Assembly (NCBI GenBank): GCA_904502185.1
Contig: CAJGDX010000037.1
Location: forward strand, 1 to 18,626
From: an uncultured Bacteroidaceae bacterium
GTDB lineage: Bacteria; Bacteroidota; Bacteroidia; Bacteroidales; Bacteroidaceae
Direction: 5' to 3'
DNA length: 18,626 nucleotides
Shown here: one piece after another, positions 1 through 8,798 of the stretch
Position numbering within the stretch: the stretch's first letter is position 1
Layout: the number at the start of each line of letters is the position of its first letter
Notes under the pieces: model-generated
Seen by the model: only the letters and a program-made list of their open reading frames with translations
Database searches by the model: none
Told to the model about the DNA's origin: nothing
Translations under genes and position numbers: made by a program

Positions 1-352
1 AGAATTGGTTAACTTGACAGTAAAAGACGTTAACGAACTTGCAACAATCCTTAAAGAAGAATATGGTATCGAACCCGCTGCTGCAGCTGTTGCTGTTGCT
101 GCTGCTCCCGCTGCTGGTGCAGGTGAGGCTGCTGAGGAGAAAACAAACTTCGACGTAGTTTTGAAGAGCGCAGGTGCTAACAAGCTTCAGGTAGTTAAGG
201 CTGTTAAAGAGGCTTGCGGTCTCGGTTTGAAAGAGGCTAAAGATCTCGTTGATGGCGCTCCCAGCGTAATCAAAGAGGGTCTTGCTAAGGCAGAGGCTGA
301 ATCCTTGAAGAAGACAATCGAGGAGTCAGGTGCTGAAGTTGAACTTAAATAA
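1..352 (+). CDS. rplL: Large ribosomal subunit protein bL12 (L7/L12), 5' end outside the window
   Basis: L7/L12 forms the flexible stalk of the 50S subunit and recruits and stimulates the translational GTPases. The visible reading frame enters at base 2 (codon GAA) and ends at TAA 350-352. The TTG at 5-7 aligns with an internal leucine of Bacteroides L7/L12, whose family start lies about 10 residues further upstream, so this is a truncated view and not a start. Visible parts are the end of the N-terminal dimerisation region, an Ala/Pro/Gly-rich hinge (about bases 78-140, dominated by GCT codons), and the conserved C-terminal domain with KLQVVKAVKEACGLGLKEAK and the terminal VELK. The hinge codon use is typical of a very highly expressed gene. 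It is followed by rpoB, the usual bacterial order; rplJ is presumably just upstream. Confidence 0.97.
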   Translation, partial: ELVNLTVKDVNELATILKEEYGIEPAAAAVAVAAAPAAGAGEAAEEKTNFDVVLKSAGANKLQVVKAVKEACGLGLKEAKDLVDGAPSVIKEGLAKAEAESLKKTIEESGAEVELK

Positions 353-361
353 GAAAACAGT

Positions 362-374
362 ACCCTGTTAGGGT
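362..374 (+). other. Small hairpin in the rplL-rpoB spacer
   Basis: ACCCT (362-366) and AGGGT (370-374) form a perfect 5-bp stem with a 3-base loop, starting ten bases after the rplL stop codon. The same two pentamers recur in the larger hairpin just downstream: ACCCT at 387-391 and AGGGT at 395-399. Alternative pairings (362-366 with 395-399, or 370-374 with 387-391) are therefore possible. The stem is short, so its stability in vivo is uncertain. Confidence 0.45.
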
Positions 375-378
375 CAAT

Positions 379-413
379 GGTTAAGAACCCTCAGAGGGTT
401 CTTAACCTTTTCT
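379..413 (+). terminator. Terminator/attenuator hairpin between rplL and rpoB
   Basis: GGTTAAGAACCC (379-390) is perfectly complementary to GGGTTCTTAACC (396-407). The stem extends to 13 bp by pairing T391 with A395, leaving a 3-base loop, and it is followed by TTTTCT. This has the form of an intrinsic terminator. Because rpoB follows in the same direction with no recognisable promoter in the remaining 40 bases, it more likely works as a partial terminator. That would let rplL be transcribed in excess over rpoB, as the rplL-rpoB attenuator does in E. coli. The structure is seen directly; the partial read-through is inferred. Confidence 0.75.
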
Positions 414-451
414 GCGTTAAAAATAAATAAGTTCTAAAAAACGTTTCCACA

Positions 452-3400
452 ATGTCTTTAAAAGCTGATAATAAAAGAGTTAACTTTGCTTCTATTAAAG
501 TTCCGATGCCATGTCCGGACTTTTTGGAAGTACAATTGAAGTCATTCGAAGACTTCCTCCAACTGGATACTCCGCCCGAAAAACGAGTGAATGATGGCCT
601 TTACAAGGTATTTGCAGAAAACTTCCCCATTGCAGATACACGTAATAACTTCGTTCTGGAGTTCCTGGATTATTACATTGATCCGCCCCGTTATTCAATT
701 GCTGAGTGTCTTGAACGTGGTTTGACATACAGTGTGCCCTTAAAGGCAAAGTTAAAGCTTTACTGTACCGACCCCGATCATGAGGATTTTGATACGGTTA
801 TCCAGGATGTATTCCTCGGTCCTATCCCCTACATGACAGAGCGCGGTACCTTCATCATAAACGGAGCCGAGCGCGTAGTGGTTTCACAGTTGCACCGTTC
901 ACCCGGAGTATTCTTCGGACAGAGCGTACACGCAAACGGAACACCTCTCTATTCAGCGCGTATCATCCCCTTCAAAGGCTCATGGATTGAGTTTGCAACA
1001 GACATCAACAATGTCATGTATGCATACATCGACCGTAAGAAGAAGTTGCCCGTAACAACATTGTTGCGTGCTATCGGCTTTGAGACAGACAAGGATATTC
1101 TTGAAATATTCGACCTCGCAGAGGAGGTAAAGGTAAACAAGGCAAACATCAAGAAGGCTATCGGTCGCAAGATGGCCGGACGCGTCGTAAAGACCAAGCT
1201 TGAGGACTTTGTTGACCCCGATACCGGTGAGGTTGTATCAATCGAGCGTAGCGAAGTTATTGTTGAGCGCGAGACAATCCTCGAAGCTGACATTGCTGAG
1301 CGTATTCTCGAAAGCGGTGTTGAGCGCATTTTGCTTCACAAGGAACAGGGTGAAAATTCCGATTCAATGGATTGCTCACTCATCTTCAACACCCTCGACA
1401 AAGACACATGTAACTCGGAGAAAGAGGCAGTGTACTACATCTTCAGACAGTTGCGCAATGCTGACCCCGCTGACGATGTAAGCGCACGCGAGGTTATCAA
1501 CAACCTCTTCTTCTCAGAGAAACGTTATGACCTTGGTGATGTAGGTCGTTACCGCATCAACCGTAAATTGGGTCTTTCAACCGATATGTCTGTAAGAGTA
1601 CTTACAAAAGAGGACATCATCGAAATTATCAAATACCTTATAGGTCTTGTAAACTCAAAAGCAGTTGTCGACGACATCGACCACTTGAGCAACCGTCGTG
1701 TACGCACAGTAGGCGAACAGCTCTCGAACCAGTTTGCCGTAGGTCTTGCACGTATGGCACGTACTATCCGCGAGCGCATGAACGTACGCGACAACGAGGT
1801 GTTTACACCCACTGACCTTATCAATGCAAAGACTGTATCAGCCGTAATCAACACCTTCTTCGGTACAAACGCGCTGTCACAGTTCATGGACCAGACTAAC
1901 CCCCTCGCAGAGATAACACACAAGCGTCGTCTCTCGGCACTCGGTCCCGGTGGTCTTTCACGTGACCGCGCAGGTTTCGAGGTGCGAGACGTACACTATA
2001 CACACTACGGACGCCTTTGTCCTATTGAGACACCTGAAGGACCCAACATCGGTCTTATCTCGTCATTGTGTATATATGCGAAGATAAACGAGCTTGGATT
2101 CATCGTTACTCCTTATAGAAAGGTAGAGAATGGTGTTGTTGACATCAACAACGACAATGTAATCTACTTCACAGCCGAGGAGGAAGAGAACAAAATCATA
2201 GCACAGGGTAATGCTCCCCTCGACGAGAATGGTAAATTCATCCGCAAGAAAGTAAAATCTCGTCAGGATGCCGACTATCCCGTAGTGGAACCCGGCAGAG
2301 TAGACCTGATGGATGTATCTCCCCAGCAGATTGCATCAATCGCAGCATCACTCATCCCCTTCCTTGAGCACGACGACGCCAACCGTGCATTGATGGGATC
2401 GAACATGATGCGCCAGGCAGTACCCTTGTTGACAACCGAGGCCCCCATTGTGGGTACAGGTATCGAGAAACAGCTCGCCGAAGACTCACGCACACAGATT
2501 GTTGCTGAGGGCGAAGGTGTAATCGAATTTGTCGACGCTAACCGAATCAGAATCAAATATGACCGTACAGAGGAAGAGGAATTTGTAAGCTTCGATCCCG
2601 CATGGAAAGAGTACATTATTCCCAAATTCCGCCGTACCAACCAAAATATGACCATCGACCTTCGTCCCATCTGCGAAAAGGGACAAAGAGTCAAAGCCGG
2701 TGACATCCTCACCGAGGGTTACTCAACCCAGGCAGGTGAGCTTGCACTCGGTAAGAACCTTCTTGTGGCATACATGCCCTGGAAGGGTTACAACTACGAG
2801 GATGCTATCGTATTGAACGAAAGAGTTGTACGTGAGGATGTATTGACATCAGTACACGTTGACGAGCTCTCACTCGAAGTACGCGAAACAAAACGCGGAA
2901 TGGAGGAATTCACATACGATATTCCCAACGTAAGCGAAGATGCAACAAAAGACCTCGACAAGAACGGTATTATCCGTGTGGGTGCATACGTTAAACCCGG
3001 TGACATCATCATCGGTAAGATTACACCCAAAGGCGAGTCTGACCCCTCACCCGAAGAGAAACTTCTGCGCGCCATCTTCGGCGCCAAGGCAGGTGATGTT
3101 AAGGATGCCTCTTTGAAGGCTTCACCTTCACTTCAGGGTGTTGTTATCGACCGTCGTCTCTTCCAGCGTGCCGAGAAATCACGTTCGGCGAAGTTGGCTG
3201 ACAAGGCTAAGCTTCCCAAGATCGACGACGAATTCATGGAAAAGGTTAACGCACTGAAAGATATACTTGTAGACAAACTCATCAGCCTCATCGGCGGACG
3301 CGTTTCACAGGGCGTTAAGGACTTCATGGGTACAGAGGTTATTGCCAAGGGTGCGAAATTCACAAAGCACGACCTGGAGGCTATGGACTTCACAGCAATC

Positions 3401-4273
3401 CAGTTGAGCAAGTGGACAGCAGATGCACACACCAACGACCTCATCCGCACACTCATCATCAACTTCCTGCACAAGTACAAAGAGTACGATGCACAGGTTA
3501 AACGCGAGAAGTTCGCATTGCAGATTGGTGACGAGTTGCCTTCAGGTACAATGAAGATGGCAAAGGTTTACATTGCCAAGAAACGTAAAATCGGTGTGGG
3601 TGACAAGATGGCGGGACGCCACGGTAACAAGGGTATCGTTTCACGCGTGGTACGCCAGGAGGATATGCCCTTCCTTGCAGACGGTACTCCCGTAGATATT
3701 ATTTTGAACCCGTTGGGTGTGCCTTCACGTATGAACATCGGTCAGATATTCGAGACAGTACTCGGACGTGCCGGTAAGGAACTTGGCGTGAAGTTTGCAA
3801 CACCTATCTTCGACGGAGCAACACTTGACGACCTCTGCGAATGGACTGACAAGGCAGGACTCCCCCGCTTCGGTAAGACATATCTCTACGACGGTGGAAC
3901 CGGTGAGCAGTTCGACCAGCCTGCGACTGTAGGTGTCAGCTACATGCTGAAACTGGGTCACATGGTTGAGGACAAGATGCACGCCCGTTCAATCGGTCCC
4001 TACTCACTCATCACACAGCAGCCGCTCGGTGGTAAGGCACAGTTCGGAGGTCAGCGTTTCGGAGAGATGGAGGTTTGGGCGCTCGAGGCATTCGGCGCAG
4101 CACACATCCTTCAGGAGATATTGACCATCAAGTCGGACGACGTAGTAGGCCGTTCAAAGGCATACGAAGCAATCGTCAAGGGCGATGCAATGCCTACTCC
4201 CGGAATTCCCGAATCACTCAACGTATTGCTGCACGAGCTTCGCGGTCTGGGCTTGAGTATATCATTTGAATAA
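452..4273 (+). CDS. rpoB: DNA-directed RNA polymerase subunit beta
   Basis: This is the beta subunit of the core RNA polymerase, 1273 residues, the size usual for Bacteroidales (E. coli has 1342). It forms one side of the active-site cleft and the rifampicin pocket. The rifampicin region lies near residues 472-497: LSQFMDQ begins at L475 and THKRR at T489. Contact residues known from E. coli (Q513, D516, H526, R529, S531) are all wild type, so nothing indicates rifampicin resistance; N518T, S522A and I530L are as I recall them in Bacteroides. The two catalytic-cleft lysines equivalent to E. coli K1065 and K1073 are K1044 and K1052 in KRKIGVGDKMAGRHG. The C-terminus carries GGKAQFGGQRFGEMEVWALE, the beta part of the clamp contact. 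The ATG at 452 matches the family N-terminus (RVNFAS, then PDFLEVQLKSF); there is no Shine-Dalgarno sequence, only an A-rich leader. rpoC follows after 31 bases. Confidence 0.99.
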   Translation: MSLKADNKRVNFASIKVPMPCPDFLEVQLKSFEDFLQLDTPPEKRVNDGLYKVFAENFPIADTRNNFVLEFLDYYIDPPRYSIAECLERGLTYSVPLKAKLKLYCTDPDHEDFDTVIQDVFLGPIPYMTERGTFIINGAERVVVSQLHRSPGVFFGQSVHANGTPLYSARIIPFKGSWIEFATDINNVMYAYIDRKKKLPVTTLLRAIGFETDKDILEIFDLAEEVKVNKANIKKAIGRKMAGRVVKTKLEDFVDPDTGEVVSIERSEVIVERETILEADIAERILESGVERILLHKEQGENSDSMDCSLIFNTLDKDTCNSEKEAVYYIFRQLRNADPADDVSAREVINNLFFSEKRYDLGDVGRYRINRKLGLSTDMSVRVLTKEDIIEIIKYLIGLVNSKAVVDDIDHLSNRRVRTVGEQLSNQFAVGLARMARTIRERMNVRDNEVFTPTDLINAKTVSAVINTFFGTNALSQFMDQTNPLAEITHKRRLSALGPGGLSRDRAGFEVRDVHYTHYGRLCPIETPEGPNIGLISSLCIYAKINELGFIVTPYRKVENGVVDINNDNVIYFTAEEEENKIIAQGNAPLDENGKFIRKKVKSRQDADYPVVEPGRVDLMDVSPQQIASIAASLIPFLEHDDANRALMGSNMMRQAVPLLTTEAPIVGTGIEKQLAEDSRTQIVAEGEGVIEFVDANRIRIKYDRTEEEEFVSFDPAWKEYIIPKFRRTNQNMTIDLRPICEKGQRVKAGDILTEGYSTQAGELALGKNLLVAYMPWKGYNYEDAIVLNERVVREDVLTSVHVDELSLEVRETKRGMEEFTYDIPNVSEDATKDLDKNGIIRVGAYVKPGDIIIGKITPKGESDPSPEEKLLRAIFGAKAGDVKDASLKASPSLQGVVIDRRLFQRAEKSRSAKLADKAKLPKIDDEFMEKVNALKDILVDKLISLIGGRVSQGVKDFMGTEVIAKGAKFTKHDLEAMDFTAIQLSKWTADAHTNDLIRTLIINFLHKYKEYDAQVKREKFALQIGDELPSGTMKMAKVYIAKKRKIGVGDKMAGRHGNKGIVSRVVRQEDMPFLADGTPVDIILNPLGVPSRMNIGQIFETVLGRAGKELGVKFATPIFDGATLDDLCEWTDKAGLPRFGKTYLYDGGTGEQFDQPATVGVSYMLKLGHMVEDKMHARSIGPYSLITQQPLGGKAQFGGQRFGEMEVWALEAFGAAHILQEILTIKSDDVVGRSKAYEAIVKGDAMPTPGIPESLNVLLHELRGLGLSISFE

Positions 4274-4304
4274 TTAATACCATCACGTTTGTCAATATAG
4301 TATT

Positions 4305-7300
4305 ATGGCTTTCAGAAAAGAAACTAAGACAAAAAATAACTTCACAAAAATTACCATAGGATTGGCCTCACCGCAGGAGATCCTTGGTAGTTCAAGTGGC
4401 GAGGTGTTGAAACCCGAAACTATCAACTACCGTACATACAAGCCGGAGCGTGACGGATTATTCTGTGAGCGTATCTTCGGTCCTGTAAAAGACTACGAAT
4501 GTCATTGCGGCAAATACAAACGTATCAGATATAAAGGCATTGTCTGCGACCATTGCGGTGTAATGGTTACAGAGAAGAAGGTAAGACGCGAGCGTATGGG
4601 ACACATACAGCTCGTGGTACCTGTGGCACACATCTGGTATTTCCGTTCATTGCCCAATAAGATAGGATACCTTTTGGGTCTTCCCACAAAAAATCTCGAC
4701 GCAGTAATTTATTACGAGAAATATATCGTCATCCAGCCCGGTATCATGGCTCGCAAGGAGGATGAAACACGTCAGGAGGTAATCGGCAAGGAGAACATTC
4801 TGGACGGCGTAAATGCCAACCAGCTTCTTACCGAGGACGAATATCTCACCATCATGGAGAATCTCCCCGCGGAGAACCAGATGCTTGACGATTCAGACCC
4901 CAACAAGTTCATCGCAAAGATGGGTGCAGAGGCAATCTACGACCTTCTTGCACGCCTCGACCTCGACTCGCTTTCATACGAGCTTCGCAACCGCGCCAAC
5001 ACAGACATGTCGCAGCAGCGTAAGAATGAAGCATTGAAACGTCTTCAGGTAGTGGAGTCGTTCCGTTCGTCAATGTCAGCTTCGAATGGTCGCAACCGTC
5101 CCGAGTGGATGATAATGACAGTTATCCCTGTCATTCCCCCCGAATTGCGTCCTTTGGTTCCCTTGGATGGTGGCCGTTTCGCAACATCAGACCTTAACGA
5201 CCTCTATCGCCGTGTAATCATCCGCAACAACCGTCTGAAGAAACTTATCGAGATTAAGGCTCCCGAGGTAATTCTCCGCAACGAGAAACGTATGCTTCAG
5301 GAGGCTGTAGACTCACTCTTCGACAACTCACGTAAGGCAAGCGCCCTGAAGTCAGACGCGAACCGCCCCTTGAAGTCACTCTCAGACAGCCTTAAAGGTA
5401 AGCAGGGACGTTTCCGTCAGAACCTTCTCGGTAAACGTGTCGACTACTCAGCACGTTCGGTAATCGTCGTTGGTCCCGAGTTGAAGATGGGAGAGTGCGG
5501 TCTTCCCAAATTGATGGCTGCAGAGCTCTACAAACCGTTCATCATCCGTAAGCTGATTGAGCGTGGTATTGTTAAGACAGTAAAATCAGCGAAGAAAATC
5601 GTTGATCGCCGCGAGCCTGTAATCTGGGACATCCTCGAGCATGTAATGAAGGGACACCCCGTACTGCTTAACCGTGCGCCGACACTTCACCGTCTCGGTA
5701 TCCAGGCATTCCAGCCCAAGATGATCGAGGGTAAAGCTATTCAGTTGCACCCTCTGGCATGTACCGCGTTCAACGCCGACTTCGACGGTGACCAGATGGC
5801 TGTTCACTTGCCTTTGAGCAACGAGGCTGTTCTCGAAGCCCAGATGCTGATGTTGCAGTCACACAACATACTTAACCCCTCGAATGGTGCTCCTATTGCC
5901 GTACCTTCACAGGATATGGTTCTCGGACTCTATTATATTACAAAACTGCGCGAAGGTGCAAAGGGTCACGGAATGACATTCTACGGTCCCGAAGAGGCAC
6001 TTATCGCATACAACCAGGGTCGCGTAGACATACATGCACCCGTGAAAGTCCTTGTTGAAGACCGCGACGAAGAGGGCAACTACGTTAAAGTATTGCGCGA
6101 AACTTCAGTAGGTCGTGTCATCGTCAACCAGATTGTACCCCGCGAAATGGGCTACGTAAACACCATTATCTCTAAGAAGTCACTTCGCGACATCATCAGC
6201 GAGGTAATCAAGCGAGTAGGTGTTGCACGTTCGGCAGATTTCCTCGATGGTATCAAGAACCTCGGTTACCACATGGCATTCAAGGGAGGTCTTTCGTTCA
6301 ACCTCGACGACGTTATCATCCCCAAAGAGAAAGAGGAACTTGTACGCAAGGGTAACGAGAAGGTTGAAGAGATTCTTGCAGAATATAACCTCGGTCTTAT
6401 CACTGACAAGGAGCGTTATAACAAAGTTGTCGATGAATGGACACACGTTAATGCCGACCTTGCAAACGTTCTGATGAAGACCATTTCTACTGACGACCAG
6501 GGCTTCAACTCGGTATACATGATGCTTGACTCAGGTGCCCGTGGTTCTAAGGACCAGATTCGTCAGCTCTCAGGTATGCGTGGTCTTATGGCTAAGCCCC
6601 AGAAGGCAGGTGCTGAAGGCGCACAGATCATCGAGAACCCCATTCTTTCGAACTTTAAAGAGGGTCTTTCGGTGCTTGAGTACTTTATCTCTTCACACGG
6701 TGCTCGTAAGGGTCTTGCCGATACAGCGCTTAAGACTGCCGACGCAGGTTACCTGACACGTCGTCTTGTCGATGTATCGCACGACGTAATCATCAACGAA
6801 GAGGATTGCGGCACATTGCGTGGTCTTGTATGTACAGCACTCAAGAACAACGATGAGGTGGTTTCTACACTCGGCGAGCGTATCCTGGGACGTGTATCGG
6901 TTCACGACGTAATCGACCCCATAACAGGCAAGCTCATCGTTGCTTCAGGCGAACTCATCACAGAGGCTATTGCCGAAGAGATTGAGAATTCACCCATCGA
7001 AAGCGTTGAGATACGTTCTGTACTCACCTGTGAGTCTAAACATGGTGTTTGTGCAAAATGTTACGGCCGCAACCTTGCAACTAGCCGCATGGTTGAGAAA
7101 GGTGAAGCTGTCGGTGTCATCGCAGCACAGTCTATCGGTGAGCCCGGTACACAGCTTACACTCCGTACTTTCCACGCCGGAGGTACCGCTGCCAACATCG
7201 CATCGGATGCAAGCATCAAGGCTAAACACGCTGCACGCATCAAGTTCGAGGAACTTCGTACAGTTGACGCGGTTGAGCCCGATGGTACACCTATCAAGAT

Positions 7301-8663
7301 CGTTGTAAGCCGACTCAGCGAGGTTCGTTTCGTCGACGTTAACACAGGCATCGTACTCTCTACACACAACATCCCCTACGGTTCTAAACTCTACGCTTAC
7401 GAGGACGAACTTGTAGAACCCGGAAAGGTTGTAGCATCATGGGACCCCTTCAACGCAGTAATCGTTACAGAGGTTGCCGGACGTGTAGACTTCGAATCAG
7501 TAATAGAAAACATCACATACAAGGTAGAGACCGACGAAAGTACCGGACTCCAGGAGATAGTAATCATCGAGTCACGCGACAAGAACAAGATACCTACCGT
7601 TCGCATCATGGACGAGGAGGGCAACATTCTCCACAACTACAACCTCCCCGTGGGTGGTCACGTAGTAATCGAGAACAAGCAGTTGCTTAAGGCCGGTGAC
7701 ATCCTTGTGAAGATTCCTCGCGTATTCGGTAATGCCGGTGACATCACCGGTGGTCTGCCCCGTGTAACCGAGTTGTTCGAGGCACGTAACCCCTCTAACC
7801 CCGCAGTAGTATCAGAAATCGACGGTGAGGTAACAATGGGTAAGGTTAAACGTGGTAACCGCGAAATTGTCGTAACATCTAAGGTTGGCGACGTTAAGAA
7901 GTACCTCGTAGCTCTCTCTAAACAGATTCTGGTACAGGATGGTGACTATGTACGTGCAGGTACACCCCTCTCGGACGGTGCCATCACTCCCTCGGACATT
8001 CTTGCTATCAAGGGCCCCACAGCCGTACAGGAATACATTGTCAACGAGGCACAGGACGTTTACCGTTCACAGGGTGTGAAGATCAACGACAAGCACTTCG
8101 AGATTATCGTACGCCAGATGATGCGCAAGGTACAGATAAACGAGCATGGCGATACACGCTTCCTCGAACTTCAGGTAGTCGACAAACTCGAATTCCAGGA
8201 GGAGAACGACCGCATCTGGGGCAATAAGGTTATCACCGATGCCGGCGACTCTGAGACACTCAAGGTTGGTCAGATTGTAACAGCACGTAAGTTGCGCGAT
8301 GAGAACAGTACACTGAAACGCCGCGACCTCAAGCAGGTTGTTGCACGTGACGCAGTTCCTGCAACATCAACACAGATACTTCAGGGTATCACACGTGCCG
8401 CGCTGCAGACAACAAGCTTCATGTCAGCAGCATCGTTCCAGGAGACAACCAAGGTATTGAACGAGGCAGCCATCAACATGAAGAGCGACAACCTGTTGGG
8501 TATGAAGGAGAACGTTATCTGCGGTCACCTCATCCCCGCCGGAACAGGACAGCGCGAATTCCAGCGCATCGTGGTAGGCTCGAAAGAGGACTACGAACGC
8601 ATGATGGCCAACAAGAAAACCGTGCTTGACTTCTCTGACGTAGAAGACGATAAAGAGGATTAA
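4305..8663 (+). CDS. rpoC: DNA-directed RNA polymerase subunit beta'
   Basis: This is the catalytic beta' subunit, 1452 residues. The Mg2+-binding active-site loop NADFDGD is at residues 490-496. The N-terminal zinc site is C66, C68, C81 and C84. The second zinc site is C835, C909, C916 and C919 (C-ESKHGV-C-AK-C). The trigger loop LRTFHAGG has the catalytic histidine at H957; position 953 is Leu where E. coli has Met932. Compared with the Bacteroides protein as I remember it (about 1427 residues), extra residues seem to lie after IVIQPG near residue 147, in the S-rich stretch RSSMSASNGRNRPEWM just before the lid region, and in an acidic tail (EDDKED). The motif usually read as CGVEVT beside the first zinc site is CGVMVT here (M87). 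Expressed with rpoB; a strong terminator follows the stop codon. Confidence 0.99.
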   Translation: MAFRKETKTKNNFTKITIGLASPQEILGSSSGEVLKPETINYRTYKPERDGLFCERIFGPVKDYECHCGKYKRIRYKGIVCDHCGVMVTEKKVRRERMGHIQLVVPVAHIWYFRSLPNKIGYLLGLPTKNLDAVIYYEKYIVIQPGIMARKEDETRQEVIGKENILDGVNANQLLTEDEYLTIMENLPAENQMLDDSDPNKFIAKMGAEAIYDLLARLDLDSLSYELRNRANTDMSQQRKNEALKRLQVVESFRSSMSASNGRNRPEWMIMTVIPVIPPELRPLVPLDGGRFATSDLNDLYRRVIIRNNRLKKLIEIKAPEVILRNEKRMLQEAVDSLFDNSRKASALKSDANRPLKSLSDSLKGKQGRFRQNLLGKRVDYSARSVIVVGPELKMGECGLPKLMAAELYKPFIIRKLIERGIVKTVKSAKKIVDRREPVIWDILEHVMKGHPVLLNRAPTLHRLGIQAFQPKMIEGKAIQLHPLACTAFNADFDGDQMAVHLPLSNEAVLEAQMLMLQSHNILNPSNGAPIAVPSQDMVLGLYYITKLREGAKGHGMTFYGPEEALIAYNQGRVDIHAPVKVLVEDRDEEGNYVKVLRETSVGRVIVNQIVPREMGYVNTIISKKSLRDIISEVIKRVGVARSADFLDGIKNLGYHMAFKGGLSFNLDDVIIPKEKEELVRKGNEKVEEILAEYNLGLITDKERYNKVVDEWTHVNADLANVLMKTISTDDQGFNSVYMMLDSGARGSKDQIRQLSGMRGLMAKPQKAGAEGAQIIENPILSNFKEGLSVLEYFISSHGARKGLADTALKTADAGYLTRRLVDVSHDVIINEEDCGTLRGLVCTALKNNDEVVSTLGERILGRVSVHDVIDPITGKLIVASGELITEAIAEEIENSPIESVEIRSVLTCESKHGVCAKCYGRNLATSRMVEKGEAVGVIAAQSIGEPGTQLTLRTFHAGGTAANIASDASIKAKHAARIKFEELRTVDAVEPDGTPIKIVVSRLSEVRFVDVNTGIVLSTHNIPYGSKLYAYEDELVEPGKVVASWDPFNAVIVTEVAGRVDFESVIENITYKVETDESTGLQEIVIIESRDKNKIPTVRIMDEEGNILHNYNLPVGGHVVIENKQLLKAGDILVKIPRVFGNAGDITGGLPRVTELFEARNPSNPAVVSEIDGEVTMGKVKRGNREIVVTSKVGDVKKYLVALSKQILVQDGDYVRAGTPLSDGAITPSDILAIKGPTAVQEYIVNEAQDVYRSQGVKINDKHFEIIVRQMMRKVQINEHGDTRFLELQVVDKLEFQEENDRIWGNKVITDAGDSETLKVGQIVTARKLRDENSTLKRRDLKQVVARDAVPATSTQILQGITRAALQTTSFMSAASFQETTKVLNEAAINMKSDNLLGMKENVICGHLIPAGTGQREFQRIVVGSKEDYERMMANKKTVLDFSDVEDDKED

Positions 8664-8673
8664 TAACTCATAC

Positions 8674-8729
8674 ATAAATAAAAAGAAACGGGATTGCATA
8701 TTTTGCCAATCCCGTTTCTTTTTATTTAT
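8674..8729 (+). terminator. Strong intrinsic terminator after rpoC
   Basis: Bases 8674-8696 pair perfectly with 8707-8729, giving a 23-bp stem around a 10-base loop (8697-8706). The GC core CGGGATTG/CAATCCCG is flanked by an A-tract on the left and a T-tract on the right. The flanking tracts would give a U-run in either direction, but only the forward direction has a gene to terminate. It closes the rpoBC operon. Confidence 0.93.
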
Positions 8730-8736
8730 TTCAAAA

Positions 8737-8768
8737 TTTCATTATCTGAAAAATATATTCTACATTTG
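8737..8768 (+). promoter_or_regulatory. Bacteroidetes-type sigma promoter for the glsA-glsB pair
   Basis: TACATTTG at 8761-8768 is a perfect match to the Bacteroidetes -7 element TAnnTTTG. TTTC at 8737-8740 is one base off the -33 element TTTG and lies 20 bases upstream, the expected spacing. Transcription would begin near 8773-8776, leaving a leader of about 25 bases before the ATG at 8799. The site sits immediately after the rpoC terminator, which supports an independent transcription unit. Confidence 0.75.
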
Positions 8769-8783
8769 CAATATATAATTAAC

Positions 8784-8795
8784 ATGGCAAAGTAG
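8784..8795 (+). other. Three-codon upstream ORF (M-A-K-stop) in the glsA leader
   Basis: ATG GCA AAG TAG lies between the predicted transcription start and the glsA start, in frame with it, and ends three bases before ATG 8799. It may be chance, or a leader ORF that lets ribosomes load and reinitiate. No translation signal beyond the AT-rich context is visible. Confidence 0.3.
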
Positions 8796-8798
8796 ACT

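Noticed and set aside
5..7. TTG as the start codon of rplL
   Set aside because: The upstream codon GAA fits the family sequence and the N-terminal residues of L7/L12 are missing, so the gene begins outside the window.
1860..1960. Rifampicin-resistance substitutions in RpoB
   Set aside because: The main contact residues are wild type; the differences from E. coli in this stretch are ones I recall from Bacteroides RpoB.
6990..7372. Overlapping reverse-strand open frames inside rpoC
   Set aside because: They lie opposite the strongly conserved trigger-loop and second zinc-site region of beta'; the constraint is explained by RpoC.
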